Assembly: GCA_964369805.1 (NCBI GenBank)
Contig: CAYJFM010000013.1
Location: forward strand, 1-50,963
Source of the DNA: CAYJHC01 sp964369805
Lineage (GTDB): Bacteria > Bacillota > Clostridia > Peptostreptococcales > Anaerovoracaceae
DNA length: 50,963 nt
Reading direction: 5' to 3'
Positions 50,911 to 50,963 of the stretch are shown piece by piece (positions within the stretch are counted from its first letter, which is position 1; every line of letters starts with the position of its first letter). Position numbers and translations under genes: made by a program. The notes beneath the pieces are model-generated. The model was given only the letters and a program-made list of their open reading frames with translations, did no database searches and was not told where the DNA came from.

Positions 50911-50963
50911 ACAAAAAAGAAAAAGGGGCCGATGTTTAACATCAACCCTCAATATATATAATG
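50911..50963 (-). repeat. 53-bp terminator-like repeat, copy 2 (cut by window)
   Basis: Exact copy of 50489-50541; identity may continue past the edge. It lies about 100 bp before candidate RNA B on the minus strand, so this region looks like a short run of separate minus-strand transcripts. Confidence 0.8.

Overview
This window looks like a chromosomal segment of a low-GC, strictly anaerobic, amino-acid-fermenting Firmicute of the Clostridia (Peptostreptococcales-like). The evidence is AT-rich intergenic DNA, strong AGGAGG-type ribosome sites, a complete oxidative ornithine-degradation set (ord, ortA, ortB, oraS, oraE) with a sigma-54 activator, a type IV pilus operon with no secretin gene, and an aldehyde ferredoxin oxidoreductase cluster. 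I cannot name the species. I see no tRNA, rRNA, CRISPR array or intact insertion sequence. One 100-N assembly gap lies at 1268-1367.

Layout. 1-860 (minus): 5' part of a secreted protein built of tandem modules. 1427-3933 (plus): a DUF2148 ferredoxin-domain protein, a SanA/YdcF-like protein and a CDF cation transporter. 4001-6421 (minus): a DUF6506-like protein and a GlmL/MutL-type ATPase, probably a reactivating factor for a B12 mutase. 6542-17771 (minus): a type IV pilus operon in the order pilB, pilT, pilA, large prepilin, pilD, pilC, pilM-pilN fusion, pilO-like, pilX-like and two minor prepilins. 18286-18624 (plus): a small ABM-domain protein. 18697-21107 (minus): two paralogous membrane GGDEF proteins; the upstream one probably starts at a rare ATT codon. 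21441-26919 (minus): the ornithine operon, behind a near-perfect sigma-54 promoter. 27201-29319 (minus): the PAS/AAA+ sigma-54 activator and a co-transcribed membrane protein.

29603-34899 (minus): a LysE-family exporter, an alpha/beta-hydrolase-like protein that lacks the usual histidine, a LacI-family repressor, an MFS transporter and an unusual protein with two SnoaL/NTF2-like domains. The last two genes share a good sigma-A promoter with a palindromic operator candidate just downstream. 35165-46086 (minus): an eight-gene purine operon (purL, E, M, N, F, H, D, C). Its PurF has Gly where the catalytic N-terminal Cys normally is. 46658-50411 (plus): a four-cluster ferredoxin, tungsten aldehyde ferredoxin oxidoreductase, a MoaD-like protein and FabV/trans-2-enoyl-CoA reductase. 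50412-50963: a gene-free tail holding repeats and RNA-like elements.

The most novel signal is non-coding. Two diverged copies of a ~150-nt minus-strand element (29449-29601 and 50660-50809) share a hairpin with a constant ACUCCCAAA loop. Three of that hairpin's seven base pairs have changed on both sides. Each copy also has a constant AU-rich linker and ends in a Rho-independent terminator. This is the architecture of a small regulatory RNA family whose exposed CUCCC loop could pair with Shine-Dalgarno sequences. One copy sits in a terminator-rich region next to a second, exactly duplicated 53-bp terminator repeat.

Connections. The N-terminus of PilB resembles the c-di-GMP-binding MshEN domain, and two predicted diguanylate cyclases lie just beyond pilB, which suggests local c-di-GMP control of the pilus. 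The GlmL-type ATPase, about 15 kb from oraSE, is the most likely reactivase for the B12/PLP ornithine aminomutase, since no glutamate mutase gene is visible.
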